A DNA stretch of 64,000 nt from Hyphomicrobiales bacterium. GTDB taxonomy: Bacteria; Pseudomonadota; Alphaproteobacteria; Rhizobiales; Rhizobiaceae. The stretch is taken from NCBI GenBank assembly GCA_900469475.1, contig UBXG01000022.1:62001-126000 (forward strand). The letters are read 5' to 3'. Made by a program: the position numbers and the translations under genes. Within the stretch, counting starts at the first letter, position 1. Every line of letters starts with the position of its first letter. Under the pieces are notes generated by a model. It was given only the letters and a program-made list of their open reading frames with translations. It did no database searches and was not told the origin of the DNA. Of this stretch, positions 8,346 to 17,858 are shown in pieces.

Positions 8346-9242
8346 TTATGCCTTCCAATCTGCTCTATATCGCTTTGGCGTGCTACCGATCACGCGACGG
8401 AAAGCAGCCGCAAAATGGCTGGGGCTTGAGAACCCGCATGCATAGGCGATCTCGGTTATCTGCCGGTCCGAATAGCGGAGCATTTCGCTCGCGCGCTCGA
8501 CTCGTCTTCGGATGATGAATGCGTGCGGCGGCAAGCCGGTCGAATGCCGAAACGCTTTCGACATGTAATGCTCGCTCAAGCCCGCTTCGTGAGCAAGTTC
8601 AGTCAGACTCAAAGATCCGTCCAATGAAGCGTCAATTTTGTCGATCAGGCGCTTCAGGACCGCTGGCGAAAGGCCGCCTTTGAGATACTGTCGCCTATGG
8701 CCCGAAAGACGGAATAGTCGCCCAAAAATGGTACTCGCATGGTTCTCGACCATCATATTAGCCAAGGGATCCCCCTGGCCTATCTCCGAGCAGATGCTGC
8801 GGGCGGCGTATTGAATCAACGGATCTTCAAAACCGATCGTTGGCGCCAGCCGGTCAAGATCAGTTCCGGGTACATTCTCGAAACGATCTTGGATAAATTT
8901 CTTGCCAATGGTGATGAACACGTAGGCCGCTGTCGCATCGCCATCGTCCCAGCCGCTCCAGCTATGGTCTGCCGGAACAAATGACAGCGATCCGGCCGGT
9001 CTTTGCTTAAATTCGACCCTGCGGCCATCCAGATAATCTTCACCCTCTTTCGCAACGCCCAGGATGTTCAAGAGGATCGCATGATTGTCGGCGGAAATGT
9101 TCGTTTCCTGTCGCCCAATGCCGGTCCTGCGGACGACGTCGGCCCGCACTGATCGCCAGCATCCATGGTCATGTGAAAATGCGGAATGTTCTGCGCGCCT
9201 GACTGCACGAGGGTCGAACTCCACAGAACCAATCATCCACAA
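8346..9242 (-). CDS. AraC-family transcriptional regulator
   Basis: The 298-residue protein has an N-terminal ligand-sensing region of about 190 residues and a C-terminal pair of helix-turn-helix motifs. These are LSLTELAHEAGLSEHYMSKAF near residue 212 and the family signature ITEIAYACGFSSPSHFAAAF near residue 260, then TPKRYR. The gene lies upstream of the MFS gene on the same strand and probably activates it. RhrA-type AraC regulators with MFS siderophore transporters are a known rhizobial arrangement, but nothing here proves an iron link. Confidence 0.85.
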   Translation of the reverse strand: MWMIGSVEFDPRAVRRAEHSAFSHDHGCWRSVRADVVRRTGIGRQETNISADNHAILLNILGVAKEGEDYLDGRRVEFKQRPAGSLSFVPADHSWSGWDDGDATAAYVFITIGKKFIQDRFENVPGTDLDRLAPTIGFEDPLIQYAARSICSEIGQGDPLANMMVENHASTIFGRLFRLSGHRRQYLKGGLSPAVLKRLIDKIDASLDGSLSLTELAHEAGLSEHYMSKAFRHSTGLPPHAFIIRRRVERASEMLRYSDRQITEIAYACGFSSPSHFAAAFRRVIGSTPKRYRADWKA

Positions 9243-9249
9243 TTCCCTT

Positions 9250-10362
9250 CTATCGACTAGCTGGCGAACGCCGAGTCAAATCGGCGCTATCGGCCGCTAC
9301 AGCAAGATTGAAGGGAGTTGCCCCTACGGGCCTAGTGACGTCGAAAACATAGGCGCCGGCACTTGGCAAATTGTTCGGCATATCCCGAGACCCTGGACCG
9401 AACAGGGCTGCATATCTATCGTGGCCCAACCCATCTGGACCATTGACAGCGGTAATATCAATGATGCGCAGACCATACCGTTCCGCTGCGGCCTTCACGC
9501 CAGGACTGTCGACATTTAGGCGGCCAATGCGCCCGCGCTCTCCACCCAGTATGCTTGAAATGGCAAGTGCCTTGTCGTTCTTCGATACGAAAATGGTGAT
9601 GGGTATTTTCATGTGCCCGACGGCCTCGATCTGCGAGCGGAACAGGTCGTCATCGATATCCGGCGCGGCGAGCACCACCATCAACCTGTTGAGAACGTCT
9701 TCGCGTCCCTCAAGTTTGAGCTGTCTCAGCGTTTCCATTATGAGAAACGCTCCGACACTATGACCGAACAAGACAATCCTTTTCGCAGAGGAGGCGCCAG
9801 CTATCGAAGTGACAAGCCAGGACAGATCGTCTCGCGAAGAAAGGGCCGCATCCCTATCTGCCAGATATCCTGCCATGCGTCCCTCGGATGGCCAGGAGAA
9901 AAGTATAGGATGTCCGCCGAAAGGAGCATCGGCTGCGATCTGAGCCAACCGATAAAGACTTTCCTGGTAGGTGTAGTTATAGCCATGAACAAAAATGCCT
10001 ACCGTTCCATCGTCCGACGGAATTGCCGCCTCCTGGACAAAACTTCGCTTCTCCAGTGTCTTGCGAACAGTTATCGCCATCGACCTGTTTGGATCTGCGG
10101 CTGCGACGGGATATTCGATCTGCGAGCGCTTATGATTGGGAGGGATCGACAATTGAAACAGCTCAAATGTCAATTTTTCACCGCGTTCACTGGAATAGCC
10201 GCTGCCTTCTCTCGTTCGGTTCGTGGCAGCGAGCAGTGTGATCTGATGTAAACCAGCCTCCTTTTTGATCGGCTGCAATACGGAATCGCTCGGTCGAGTG
10301 GCACATGCACTCAGACCCAGACAAATCAGTAACGGAAGAATAAACGGGCGGATTGCGCTCAC
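9250..10362 (-). CDS. Alpha/beta-hydrolase lipoprotein (DUF900-like)
   Basis: The 370-residue protein has a lipoprotein signal peptide with lipobox LSAC and Cys20 as the lipidation site. A hydrolase domain follows: FVHGYNYTY near residue 124 as the oxyanion loop, FGHSVGAF with the likely nucleophile Ser202, and LGHDRYAALFGP near the end with the catalytic His. DUF900 proteins are predicted esterases or lipases of unknown substrate. It starts with GTG inside the methyltransferase stop (GTGA overlap), so it is translationally coupled to that gene and the DedA gene upstream. This suggests a membrane-lipid function. Confidence 0.8.
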   Translation of the reverse strand: MSAIRPFILPLLICLGLSACATRPSDSVLQPIKKEAGLHQITLLAATNRTREGSGYSSERGEKLTFELFQLSIPPNHKRSQIEYPVAAADPNRSMAITVRKTLEKRSFVQEAAIPSDDGTVGIFVHGYNYTYQESLYRLAQIAADAPFGGHPILFSWPSEGRMAGYLADRDAALSSRDDLSWLVTSIAGASSAKRIVLFGHSVGAFLIMETLRQLKLEGREDVLNRLMVVLAAPDIDDDLFRSQIEAVGHMKIPITIFVSKNDKALAISSILGGERGRIGRLNVDSPGVKAAAERYGLRIIDITAVNGPDGLGHDRYAALFGPGSRDMPNNLPSAGAYVFDVTRPVGATPFNLAVAADSADLTRRSPASR

Positions 10363-11012
10363 CCCATGGATTTTGAGCAGGAGGATTGCTTCCGCGCCTG
10401 AGCGTGAACGTCGATAAACTGCTTGGATATCCCTCGCCTTGTTATCTTGTAGACTGCAGCAGGTGGCAGATTTCTCAATGTGCCGCCAATACGCCTAGCC
10501 TTCAGGCCCAGCCTATCAACTATGGGGCGTGGTATTGGACATCTTCGGCTATACGTGAATTGATAGAACGCGCCACCAGGTTGCAGATAAGAGAACGCGC
10601 CGGCGAGAATTTTGATGACTTTGCGAGGTGGCATTGACAGAAGCGGCAGACCGCAGATCACTGCACCAACCGATCCATTGGGGAAAAGATTTTCGTTGGC
10701 AATTTTCGCGGCGTCCAATTGGAGAATACGCGCTTCAGGAAACTCGATTTCGAGGCGTTGAGCAAATTCCTCCCCACGTTCGACAAGCGTCAGATCACTT
10801 GACCGCACGCCACGCTCGAGAAGAGCTCGCGTGAAGACTCCAGTCCCTGGCCCCAGTTCCAGCACGGATCCAGCGGATGGCGAAATCTCCGACGTCATCA
10901 ATCGCGCGAGGGCGTTGCTTGAGGGCGCAATCGCCGCAACCCGATGCGGATCGGCGATCAATGCTCGGACAAAGAGGAGGTGATCCAAGATCGGGTGATG
11001 AATGAAGTTCAT
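10359..11012 (-). CDS. SAM-dependent methyltransferase, phospholipid N-methyltransferase-like
   Basis: The start is placed at the ATG at 11012 because it overlaps the DedA stop (TGATG) and gives a natural MNFIHHP beginning; a longer frame to 11162 runs inside the DedA gene. The 217-residue protein has SAM motif I (VLELGPGTGVFTRAL) near residue 50, an acidic loop (LVERGEEFA), and a GLPLLSMP motif resembling rhizobial PmtA-type phosphatidylethanolamine methyltransferases. With DedA and a lipoprotein hydrolase it forms an overlapping three-gene operon, which favours a lipid substrate. The exact reaction is uncertain. Confidence 0.75.
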   Translation of the reverse strand: MNFIHHPILDHLLFVRALIADPHRVAAIAPSSNALARLMTSEISPSAGSVLELGPGTGVFTRALLERGVRSSDLTLVERGEEFAQRLEIEFPEARILQLDAAKIANENLFPNGSVGAVICGLPLLSMPPRKVIKILAGAFSYLQPGGAFYQFTYSRRCPIPRPIVDRLGLKARRIGGTLRNLPPAAVYKITRRGISKQFIDVHAQARKQSSCSKSMG

Positions 11013-11635
11013 CACGCCCATGCCTTCCAGCGCCAGCCCAAGACCACCAGTCCTTCGATGACGCTGAGCCCGATCACGGTCTTGAGCGCCAAAACCGACG
11101 TATTCGTATCTCCATTCATGAGCGCGGAGAAATATCCCACCGCGATAAAAAGCCCGTCCCATAGCAGAACTCCTAGCGTTGTCGCACTGACAAACTGCAA
11201 AAATTTCGTCCGCAACAATCCTGCAATTCCTGGCGCCATGATCCGGACGGTGGGGACCAACTGCGCGATCAGCGCGATTGACTGTTCATTAGAGCGAAAT
11301 CGATCTTCCCATCGGCGATATTTTTCCGATGAAATCCCAATCATGCGCGCTGTCTCTTCGATAAAGCGGCCCGAGCGATGCTCGCCCACCGCCCTTCCAA
11401 TCAAGTATAAAGGCAGGCAACCCAGCACGCTGCCAATCAGGCTGAAGGCCAGAGCTGTGGGCAGCGAGAAACTCCCTTCGGCCGCCGCCACCCCAATCAC
11501 CACGAGCAATATGTGGGATGGAATTACCAATATGAGCCGCTCCAGGAATGTCGCGATCATCAGGGTTACGACTCCGAAAGCGGTTATAGTCGGAATAAGC
11601 GCGGCGAGTGGATCTGAGGTAAGCGTGTCAGGCAT
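11012..11635 (-). CDS. DedA-family inner-membrane protein
   Basis: The chosen start (ATG at 11635) has a good AAGGAAGG ribosome site five bases upstream, giving 207 residues. The protein has several hydrophobic spans and the DedA/SNARE-associated core: a LERLILVIPSHILL re-entrant region, LIGSVLGCLPLYLIGRAVGE, and RWEDRF...LIAQLVPTVRIMAPGIAG with the conserved Pro and Arg residues. DedA proteins act as lipid scramblases or flippases, notably for undecaprenyl phosphate, and support membrane homeostasis. It is the first gene of the overlapped operon that continues with a lipid-methyltransferase-like enzyme. Confidence 0.85.
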   Translation of the reverse strand: MPDTLTSDPLAALIPTITAFGVVTLMIATFLERLILVIPSHILLVVIGVAAAEGSFSLPTALAFSLIGSVLGCLPLYLIGRAVGEHRSGRFIEETARMIGISSEKYRRWEDRFRSNEQSIALIAQLVPTVRIMAPGIAGLLRTKFLQFVSATTLGVLLWDGLFIAVGYFSALMNGDTNTSVLALKTVIGLSVIEGLVVLGWRWKAWA

Positions 11636-11716
11636 GATACCTTCCTTAGTTGGCCGCCGCGCTCCCATCGCGATGCAAGAGCGTCTCGCAGCTCAATCCC
11701 AGAAATGAGCAGGACG

Positions 11717-11741
11717 CGCAGGCGGCATCATGCCGCCTGCG
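11717..11741. terminator. Strong GC hairpin between the DedA operon and the RND operon
   Basis: An 11-bp perfect stem (CGCAGGCGGCA and its complement) closes a three-base loop. It lies downstream of the RND permease stop on the minus strand. No T-run follows on that strand, so its action as an intrinsic terminator is uncertain. Confidence 0.4.
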
Positions 11742-11871
11742 GGGGGTACACGTCCCGCGGTCTTGTTCCGGGGGGAGGAACGCGACCGAAGAGGTTGCTA
11801 TAAGCATCGGCAGGCATTGCTCTGTTGGCGCGGTTGCGTTCGACCAATGACTTGCCGACGCCGAGAACAGA

Positions 11872-14800
11872 TCATCGATGACCCTGTCCCCTGGTCGAAT
11901 GCACCGATTTAAATGCGATCGCCCGACCATCATTGGATGCTTGCGGCGCTGCTTCGTCCTCGGGATTTTCATGGACCAGACCTGTCCAACCCAGGAGCCG
12001 CTTGAGCACTTTTTCCAGATCGTCGACGAAGGTGAAGATGACCGGGATGACGATGAGGCTGAGCAGGGTCGACATCACCACACCGCCGATCACTACGATG
12101 GCCATCGGTTGGCGAAAACTTGAATCCCCACCGGTCAGGCTGAGCGCAGCCGGTAGCATGCCCGAGGCCATGGCAATGGTAGTCATGACGATCGGCCGCG
12201 CGCGCTTATGGCAGGCGTCGACGAGGGCATCGAACCGCGACATGCCTTGCTGACGCGACATTATCGCGTATTCGATCAGCAGAATGGAGTTCTTCGTCAC
12301 CACGCCCATCAGCATCAACAGGCCGATGACGGCCGGCATCGAGAAGCTGGTTCCCGTCACCACAAGCGGCACCAGTGCGCCGCCAAGCGAGAGGGGCAGG
12401 GCCATCAGCAGCGTGAGCGGCTGCAGGAAATCGTGGAACAGGAGGACGAGCACTGCGTAGATGCAGAACACGCCGATGGCCATCGCGAGCGCGAAGCTCT
12501 GGAACAGCTCGGAGCTGCGCTGAAGTTCGCCCTGTTCCACCAGCGTAACGCCCGGCGGCAGATGCTGGAGCGCCGGCAGCGCCTTCGCCTCGCGGTTGAC
12601 ATCGCCCAGGATGCGGCCGTTGAGCTCGACGGAAACGGTGACATTGCGCATGCGGTCGATGCGGTCGATCTCCGAGGGGCTGCCGCCGATGCGGATATCA
12701 GCAATCGAGCCGAGATCGACATTGCCGTTGGTGCCGGCGACGCGCATGTTCTTGATGTCGTCGAGATTGGTGCGCGCCTCCGGCGAGAAGCGGACGACGA
12801 TCGGGATCTGCCGCTGCGGCAGGTTGAGCTTCGGCAGATCGGAGGAATATTCCCCATTCGTCGCCACGCGCACGGCGCTGGCGATCGCATTCGACGTTAC
12901 CCCGAGTGCCGCGGCGCGCGCAAAATCGGGCGTGATCTGGATTTCCGGCGCCTGCCTTGCCGCAGTCGATGTCACCGCTCCGATACCCTGCAACGTGCGC
13001 AGTTGCTCCTCCAGCGCCGTGCCTGCGCTGTCGAGCGCATTGGCATCATCGCTGGCAAGGGTGATATCGAGCTTGGTGCCGTTGCCGCCGCTGCCGACCT
13101 CGATTCGCACTCCGGGAAGGACAGCGAGCGCCCGTCGGATATCGTTTTCGATTGCCGGCTGCTTGCGGTCGCGATCGGCGATCGGAGTCAGCACTGCGAC
13201 GATCGTGGCCGAACCAATATCGCTGGTAGTCGTGACGTTTGGCCCACCGCCGTTCGAAGATGCCGTACCGACGGAAGAGAAGACACGCGTGACATCGCGC
13301 AGCTTGCCGACGATATCGGCGGCTCTTTTGGTCATCGCATCCGTCTGCTCGATGGTGGCGCCCGGCTGCATCGTAAGCGTGATCTGGGTTCGCGCGTCGT
13401 CGGAAGCGGGTATGAAGCCCGACTTCAGCAAGGGGATGGTGGCGAGCGAAAGCGCAACGACGACGGCAGTCACGGCCACCGTGGTCTTTCTGTGATCGAG
13501 GGCCGCTTTCGCGACAGCCATATAGGCGCGCATGATACGGCCATCCTTCTGCTCCGTTGAGTGCGCCTTCATGAAATAGGCCGCCATCATCGGCGTCAGC
13601 AGTCGGGCAACGACAAGTGACGCGAGAACGGCAACGGCCGCTGTGATGCCGAACTGGCGAAACACAAGGCCTGGTATGCCGCTCATGAATGCGGTCGGCA
13701 GGAAGACCGCGACCAGCGTGAAGGTGGTCGCGATGACGGCGAGGCCGATTTCATTGGCCGCTTCGAGAGCGGCATCCATCGGCCGCTTGCCCATCTGCAG
13801 ATGGCGGGCGATGTTTTCGATCTCGACAATTGCGTCGTCAACGAGGATTCCGACCACCAGCGACAGTGCCAGCAGCGTGACGATGTTCAGGCTGAAGCCG
13901 GCCAGGTACATGATCAGAAAGGTCGGGATGACCGACAAGGGCAGCGCCACGGCCGAAAGGATGGTTGCGCGCCAGTCCCGAAGGAAGAGCCAGACGACAA
14001 CTATCGCCAGGATAGCCCCCTCATACAGCATATCCATCGAACCATGGTAGTTATCCATGATCCGGCCGATGGTGCTGTAAGCCTCGTCGATTCGGACATT
14101 GGGATGCGCGGCAGCGAAGCGCTTGATCGCCGCGCTAACGTCGGCAGCGACACCGCTATCCGAAAAACCGTTCGAACGCTTGATCTCAACGGCGATCACC
14201 GGCTTGCCGTCGAGATATGCGATCGAGGAGCGCTCCGCGAAACTGTCCGTGACGGAGGCGACATCGTCGAGGCGGGCCTGCTGGCCGTTGGCCAGGGGTA
14301 TCCGCAGCGCTTTCAAGGTTTCGACCGAAGGCAGCGCGCCCAGCGTGCGCAATGTCTGGCGGTTGCCGCCAATCTCTCCAAGACCGCCCGACGTGTCGGC
14401 TTGAACGGCCTTCAATTGTGCCGATACTGTCGCTGCCGTAACGCCGAACGACGCCATCGTCGACGGATCGAGATCGACATGTACTTCGCGGTCGATTCCG
14501 CCGATACGATTGACCTGACCGACACCTTGTACCGACAGCAGGGCCTTGGTCAGATCATTGTCGACAAACCAGGAAAGCTCGGTCTCGTTGAGATCGGTCG
14601 AGCGGATGGCATAGGTAACGAGCGCGGAGCTCTGCACCGTAACCTTTGTGACAGTCGGCGTCTCCATTTGCGAGGGCAGATCGGCCTTGACGCTGTCAAC
14701 GGCGTTGCGGACCTCGTTGAGGGCTGCCTCGCTGTCCTTCTCCAGCTTGAAGGAAACCTTGATCGAGACGGTGCCGTCGGTGATCGTCGTGGTGATGTGG

Positions 14801-15033
14801 TCGAGATAGGACAGGGCAGCAAGACTGTCCTCGATGGTACGGGCAACTTCCGTCTCGAGCTGTGTTGGCGCAGCCCCATCGAGTTTTGCCGTGATGGTGA
14901 TGGTCGGAAGGTCCATATCAGGGAAATTCTGGATCGCCAGATGCCTGAAGGCCAGCAGCCCGCCGACGGCAAGCATGACAAACAGCAGGATCGCCGGGAC
15001 AGGGTTGCGGATCGAGAAGGCGGAGAAATTCAT
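11872..15033 (-). CDS. RND-family multidrug efflux permease (HAE1/AcrB type)
   Basis: This 1053-residue inner-membrane proton antiporter is the pump subunit of a tripartite efflux system. It has the full twelve-span layout: TM1 near residue 12 (PVPAILLFVMLAVGGLLAF), the PDMDLPTITI porter start, and TM4 with GILVDDAIVEIENI near residue 395, carrying the paired Asp residues of the proton relay. A second half repeats the pattern (LLMLMGVVTKNSILLIEYA). The start ATG overlaps the MFP stop upstream. No outer-membrane channel gene is adjacent, so a shared TolC-like channel is likely. A CpxR-like box precedes the operon. Confidence 0.92.
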   Translation of the reverse strand: MNFSAFSIRNPVPAILLFVMLAVGGLLAFRHLAIQNFPDMDLPTITITAKLDGAAPTQLETEVARTIEDSLAALSYLDHITTTITDGTVSIKVSFKLEKDSEAALNEVRNAVDSVKADLPSQMETPTVTKVTVQSSALVTYAIRSTDLNETELSWFVDNDLTKALLSVQGVGQVNRIGGIDREVHVDLDPSTMASFGVTAATVSAQLKAVQADTSGGLGEIGGNRQTLRTLGALPSVETLKALRIPLANGQQARLDDVASVTDSFAERSSIAYLDGKPVIAVEIKRSNGFSDSGVAADVSAAIKRFAAAHPNVRIDEAYSTIGRIMDNYHGSMDMLYEGAILAIVVVWLFLRDWRATILSAVALPLSVIPTFLIMYLAGFSLNIVTLLALSLVVGILVDDAIVEIENIARHLQMGKRPMDAALEAANEIGLAVIATTFTLVAVFLPTAFMSGIPGLVFRQFGITAAVAVLASLVVARLLTPMMAAYFMKAHSTEQKDGRIMRAYMAVAKAALDHRKTTVAVTAVVVALSLATIPLLKSGFIPASDDARTQITLTMQPGATIEQTDAMTKRAADIVGKLRDVTRVFSSVGTASSNGGGPNVTTTSDIGSATIVAVLTPIADRDRKQPAIENDIRRALAVLPGVRIEVGSGGNGTKLDITLASDDANALDSAGTALEEQLRTLQGIGAVTSTAARQAPEIQITPDFARAAALGVTSNAIASAVRVATNGEYSSDLPKLNLPQRQIPIVVRFSPEARTNLDDIKNMRVAGTNGNVDLGSIADIRIGGSPSEIDRIDRMRNVTVSVELNGRILGDVNREAKALPALQHLPPGVTLVEQGELQRSSELFQSFALAMAIGVFCIYAVLVLLFHDFLQPLTLLMALPLSLGGALVPLVVTGTSFSMPAVIGLLMLMGVVTKNSILLIEYAIMSRQQGMSRFDALVDACHKRARPIVMTTIAMASGMLPAALSLTGGDSSFRQPMAIVVIGGVVMSTLLSLIVIPVIFTFVDDLEKVLKRLLGWTGLVHENPEDEAAPQASNDGRAIAFKSVHSTRGQGHR

Positions 15034-16130
15034 CAGTTCTTCTCCGCAATCTTCACGAGATCATTATCCGACAGAAAGGCACCGCCCGAGGTGACGACCT
15101 TCGACGAAGCATCTATGCCCGACACGATTTCGACCTTGCCATTGTCGCGACGGCCGGTTTCCACACGGATCCTCCGCACGCGACTGTCCTGGCCTGCTAC
15201 GAAGACGTAGCTGATGCCGTCCCGAAACACGATCGCCGTCTCGGGAACGGTCAGGGCCGGAGTGGTCTGCAATTCGATACTGCCAGTGACATAAAGGCCG
15301 GTGCGCGGACGGATATCGGCCGGAAGTGCGACATAGACGATCGCCCGACTGGTGTCGGTGCTGACCGAGGGACCGACAAGCCGCACCTTGCCTTCGATTG
15401 CATGCCCGTCCGGCCCGTTGATCTTGACGCTCAAACCATCCGAAATGCGTGGCAAATATCGCGCCGATACTTCAGCCTGCCATTCGACCCTTTGCTGGCG
15501 CACCATGCGGAACAGCTCGGTGCCGGTGGAAACGACCGCGCCAAGGTTGGCGGAGCGCGAGGTTATCAGCCCATCGTCGGCGGCGACGATAGTCGTTTGC
15601 CCGAGTTTGATCTTCTCGCTGTCGAGGGTCGCCTCCTCGGATGCCAGGCTTGCCGTCGCCGTCTGCTCGTCGGCGAAATATTCAGTGATTTTCTCGGCGG
15701 ACAGGGCGCCTGACGACTGAAGCTGGCGCGCGCGATCCGCATTCGCCTTGGCCTTGGCCAAGTTGGCCCGTGCGGTGACGACGGCCGCCTCCTGCTTGCG
15801 GATGTCGGCGAGCACGCTGTCCTGGGATAATCGCACCAGGGTCTGTCCTTTTTTCACCACGGAGCCGACATCGACCAGGACATCCGTGATGCGAAGCCCA
15901 CTCGTCTCTGAGGCGACGATAGCCTCCTGCCACGGCTTCAGCCAGCCGCTCGCGGGAACGGTCTCTGGCCACTCCCGCTGCAGCGGCGCCGTCAGGGATA
16001 CGGTGAGCGCGGGCGCCTGTTCGGCTGCGGCATTGCAGCTGTGAAGCAGAACCATCATGGTAATGCGCACAGTGGCGAATCTTATGGACGACTTTCTCAA
16101 CAACGTAATCCTTGCGGGCTTCACCGGCAC
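15033..16130 (-). CDS. Membrane-fusion (periplasmic adaptor) protein of the RND pump
   Basis: The 365-residue adaptor links the RND permease to the outer membrane channel. An N-terminal export signal has a possible lipobox LLHSC near residue 32. Then come the biotinyl-lipoyl half (ASGWLKPWQEAIVASETSG), an alpha-helical hairpin (AAVVTARANLAKAKANADRARQ), the second lipoyl half (TTIVAADDGLITSRSANLGAVVSTG), and beta-barrel and MP domains. The N-terminus is less hydrophobic than in its decayed paralogue at 18852-19816. It is the first gene of the pump operon, 61 bases from the CpxR-like box. Confidence 0.88.
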   Translation of the reverse strand: MPVKPARITLLRKSSIRFATVRITMMVLLHSCNAAAEQAPALTVSLTAPLQREWPETVPASGWLKPWQEAIVASETSGLRITDVLVDVGSVVKKGQTLVRLSQDSVLADIRKQEAAVVTARANLAKAKANADRARQLQSSGALSAEKITEYFADEQTATASLASEEATLDSEKIKLGQTTIVAADDGLITSRSANLGAVVSTGTELFRMVRQQRVEWQAEVSARYLPRISDGLSVKINGPDGHAIEGKVRLVGPSVSTDTSRAIVYVALPADIRPRTGLYVTGSIELQTTPALTVPETAIVFRDGISYVFVAGQDSRVRRIRVETGRRDNGKVEIVSGIDASSKVVTSGGAFLSDNDLVKIAEKN

Positions 16131-16191
16131 GGCGCGCGGGCTTCTCCGCCCTGCGATCGATGCCGCTATGCCTATGAATACCCTGCCGAAC

Positions 16192-16227
16192 GTTAAGTAC
16201 GGTCAAGCTAGTGTTAAGTTAGGTAAA
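16192..16227 (+). promoter_or_regulatory. CpxR-like box, copy 1 (upstream of the MFP-RND operon)
   Basis: The 36-bp element reads GTTAA-N5-GTCAA-N6-GTTAA-N5-GTAAA. Known CpxR sites are GTAAA-N5-GTAAA. It shares 34 of 36 bases with copy 2. It faces away from the pump gene in the same relative orientation as the other two copies have to their targets. It may also affect the divergent gene at 16342. Confidence 0.7.
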
Positions 16228-16341
16228 GATGAGTGGAGCACCCGCGCTCGTGGTGTATCAAGAGCCGTGGTGAACGACTGGCAGGTCACCAGACGGCAGT
16301 AACGTCAGCGCTCCAACTTCCCGGGCTCAAGGAGACACTCC

Positions 16342-16965
16342 ATGAAAATGGCAATCATTGGCGCAACGCGTGGCATTGGCTTGGCTATGGTGCAAGCCGC
16401 CCTGAAAGACGGCCATGAGGTCACCGCGCTCGCCCGTGTGCCAAGCCGAATGCCAATTGACCACACACGATTACGCATCATGGCCGGAGATGCTCAGGAC
16501 TTTGATGCGATCGTGAAGGTGGTGGAGGGGCAAGATGTCGTTTGTGATTGCTTGGGGACAGCAAATGTAACCCGACCCGTCACCATGTTCTCCTGCTGCG
16601 CGGAAAATCTTTCGAAAGCGCTCAAGCCGGAACAGCTACTCATCGCCGTTACAGGCATGGGGGCTGGCGACAGCAAAGGGCACGGGAGCTGGTTATACGA
16701 CCATTTCTTTATGCCAATTGTACTGCGTCGTATTTACGCCGACAAAGATCGCCAGGAGCGCATCATCATGAGCAACATCGCCCGCTGGATCATCATCCGC
16801 CCTGGTTTCTTGAGTAATGGTCCTCGAATGGACCGCTATCGCGCTCTGACCGATCTGCGTGGCATCCACGGTGGCAGGATTTCACGTGCCGACGTTGCCG
16901 GGTTCATGCTCTCGCAGGCGAAGTCACCTCAGTTCATCGGTCAAACGCCTCTGCTGATCTATTGA
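16342..16965 (+). CDS. NAD(P)-binding atypical short-chain reductase
   Basis: The 207-residue Rossmann protein begins MKMAIIGATRGIGLAMVQAA, the glycine-rich dinucleotide loop. LRIMAGDAQD near residue 48 and IAVTGMGAGDS near residue 102 follow, and a IIIRPGFL...GG..SRADVAGFML pattern closes the protein, as in BVR-B/NmrA-like atypical SDRs. Such proteins are reductases or NAD(P)H sensors. The gene diverges from the efflux operon across the CpxR-like box, so joint control is possible. The start has a GGAGA sequence about eight bases upstream. The substrate is unknown. Confidence 0.78.
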   Translation: MKMAIIGATRGIGLAMVQAALKDGHEVTALARVPSRMPIDHTRLRIMAGDAQDFDAIVKVVEGQDVVCDCLGTANVTRPVTMFSCCAENLSKALKPEQLLIAVTGMGAGDSKGHGSWLYDHFFMPIVLRRIYADKDRQERIIMSNIARWIIIRPGFLSNGPRMDRYRALTDLRGIHGGRISRADVAGFMLSQAKSPQFIGQTPLLIY

Positions 16966-17171
16966 GATCTTTGGCCGACACGGCGGAATTTGTCGGAGGG
17001 CGACCTGTTTGCGACCGGATGCAGGTGCCGACTGTATGGGTCAATCGCCGATAGGGGGTATGGAGACATGGCGAAGAAAGACGCATGCTTTGGAGAGGAA
17101 AGCGGAAGAATGCGTTGCTGGCACTCTGGCGAGAATCTGCCTTTCACCGCCGGTCGTTTCGTAAGCCGTGC

Positions 17172-17810
17172 CTATTTATAGCTTTCTATGCGTATCTTGT
17201 CCTTCTTAATGCCCGCCCCGCCTAGCGTTTCGACGACAGACGCAATAAGCCTTTTCGATCCGCATACGTAGAAGATCGCCTCATCGCTGCGGCCTCTCGC
17301 TACTGTCTTGACGGCAGCCGCGAATGCTTCCGGACGAACTGCGTTATAGTCAGATACAAGCGGCTCCAGCTCCTTGCCATAAAGGAAATCGCCCCGCTGT
17401 ACCTGGACCACAGCCATCTGATGATCGCCTCTCTTGTGTGCCTCGAGGATCATCGAGCGAAATGGCGTCATCCCCACCCCACCCGCTATGAAAACCAGGC
17501 TGCCGGTTCCGCGATCGGGTAGTTTGACGTGCGCGCCCGTACCAAACAAGCTTATCGTGTCATGCGGCCGAAGCGCGTTCATCTTTTCCTTGAATTTGCT
17601 ATTCGATCCGACATGCATGCTGAACATGAGCTCAGGATCCCCGGGCACTGACGCGAAGGACATCTCGCGCACAGAACCCAGGAAGTCGAACCGACTGCCA
17701 ACTCTCAAGTGAGTATATTGCCCCGCTTTATAGGTGACGCCGGTCGCATCGAAGAAAAACGAGTAGACGTCGTCGTATTCGTGAACTTTTTTCGTGAAGG
17801 TGATTCTCAT
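17172..17810 (-). CDS. Ferredoxin-NADP reductase-like FAD/NAD(P) oxidoreductase
   Basis: The 212-residue protein has the two-domain FNR fold without an attached iron-sulfur domain. The FAD part shows AGQYTHLRV near residue 32 and VREMSFAS near residue 49 (an R-x-x-S-type flavin motif). The nucleotide part shows FIAGGVGMTPFRSM near residue 107 and FYVCGSKRLI near residue 180. It probably passes electrons between NAD(P)H and a protein or small acceptor. It lies 48 bases behind the SDR gene on the same strand, suggesting a two-gene unit. The electron partner is not obvious. Confidence 0.82.
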   Translation of the reverse strand: MRITFTKKVHEYDDVYSFFFDATGVTYKAGQYTHLRVGSRFDFLGSVREMSFASVPGDPELMFSMHVGSNSKFKEKMNALRPHDTISLFGTGAHVKLPDRGTGSLVFIAGGVGMTPFRSMILEAHKRGDHQMAVVQVQRGDFLYGKELEPLVSDYNAVRPEAFAAAVKTVARGRSDEAIFYVCGSKRLIASVVETLGGAGIKKDKIRIESYK

Positions 17811-17858
17811 CTGGGTTTCTTTTTTACCTGCGCCGTATTCACTAAAAGCGCCGTTGCA

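Noticed and set aside
12208..15210. Long plus-strand frames (up to 469 codons) opposite the RND and MFP genes
   Set aside because: They are rich in Arg, His and Asp with no domain pattern. They arise from GC-rich codon use on the opposite strand of the efflux genes.
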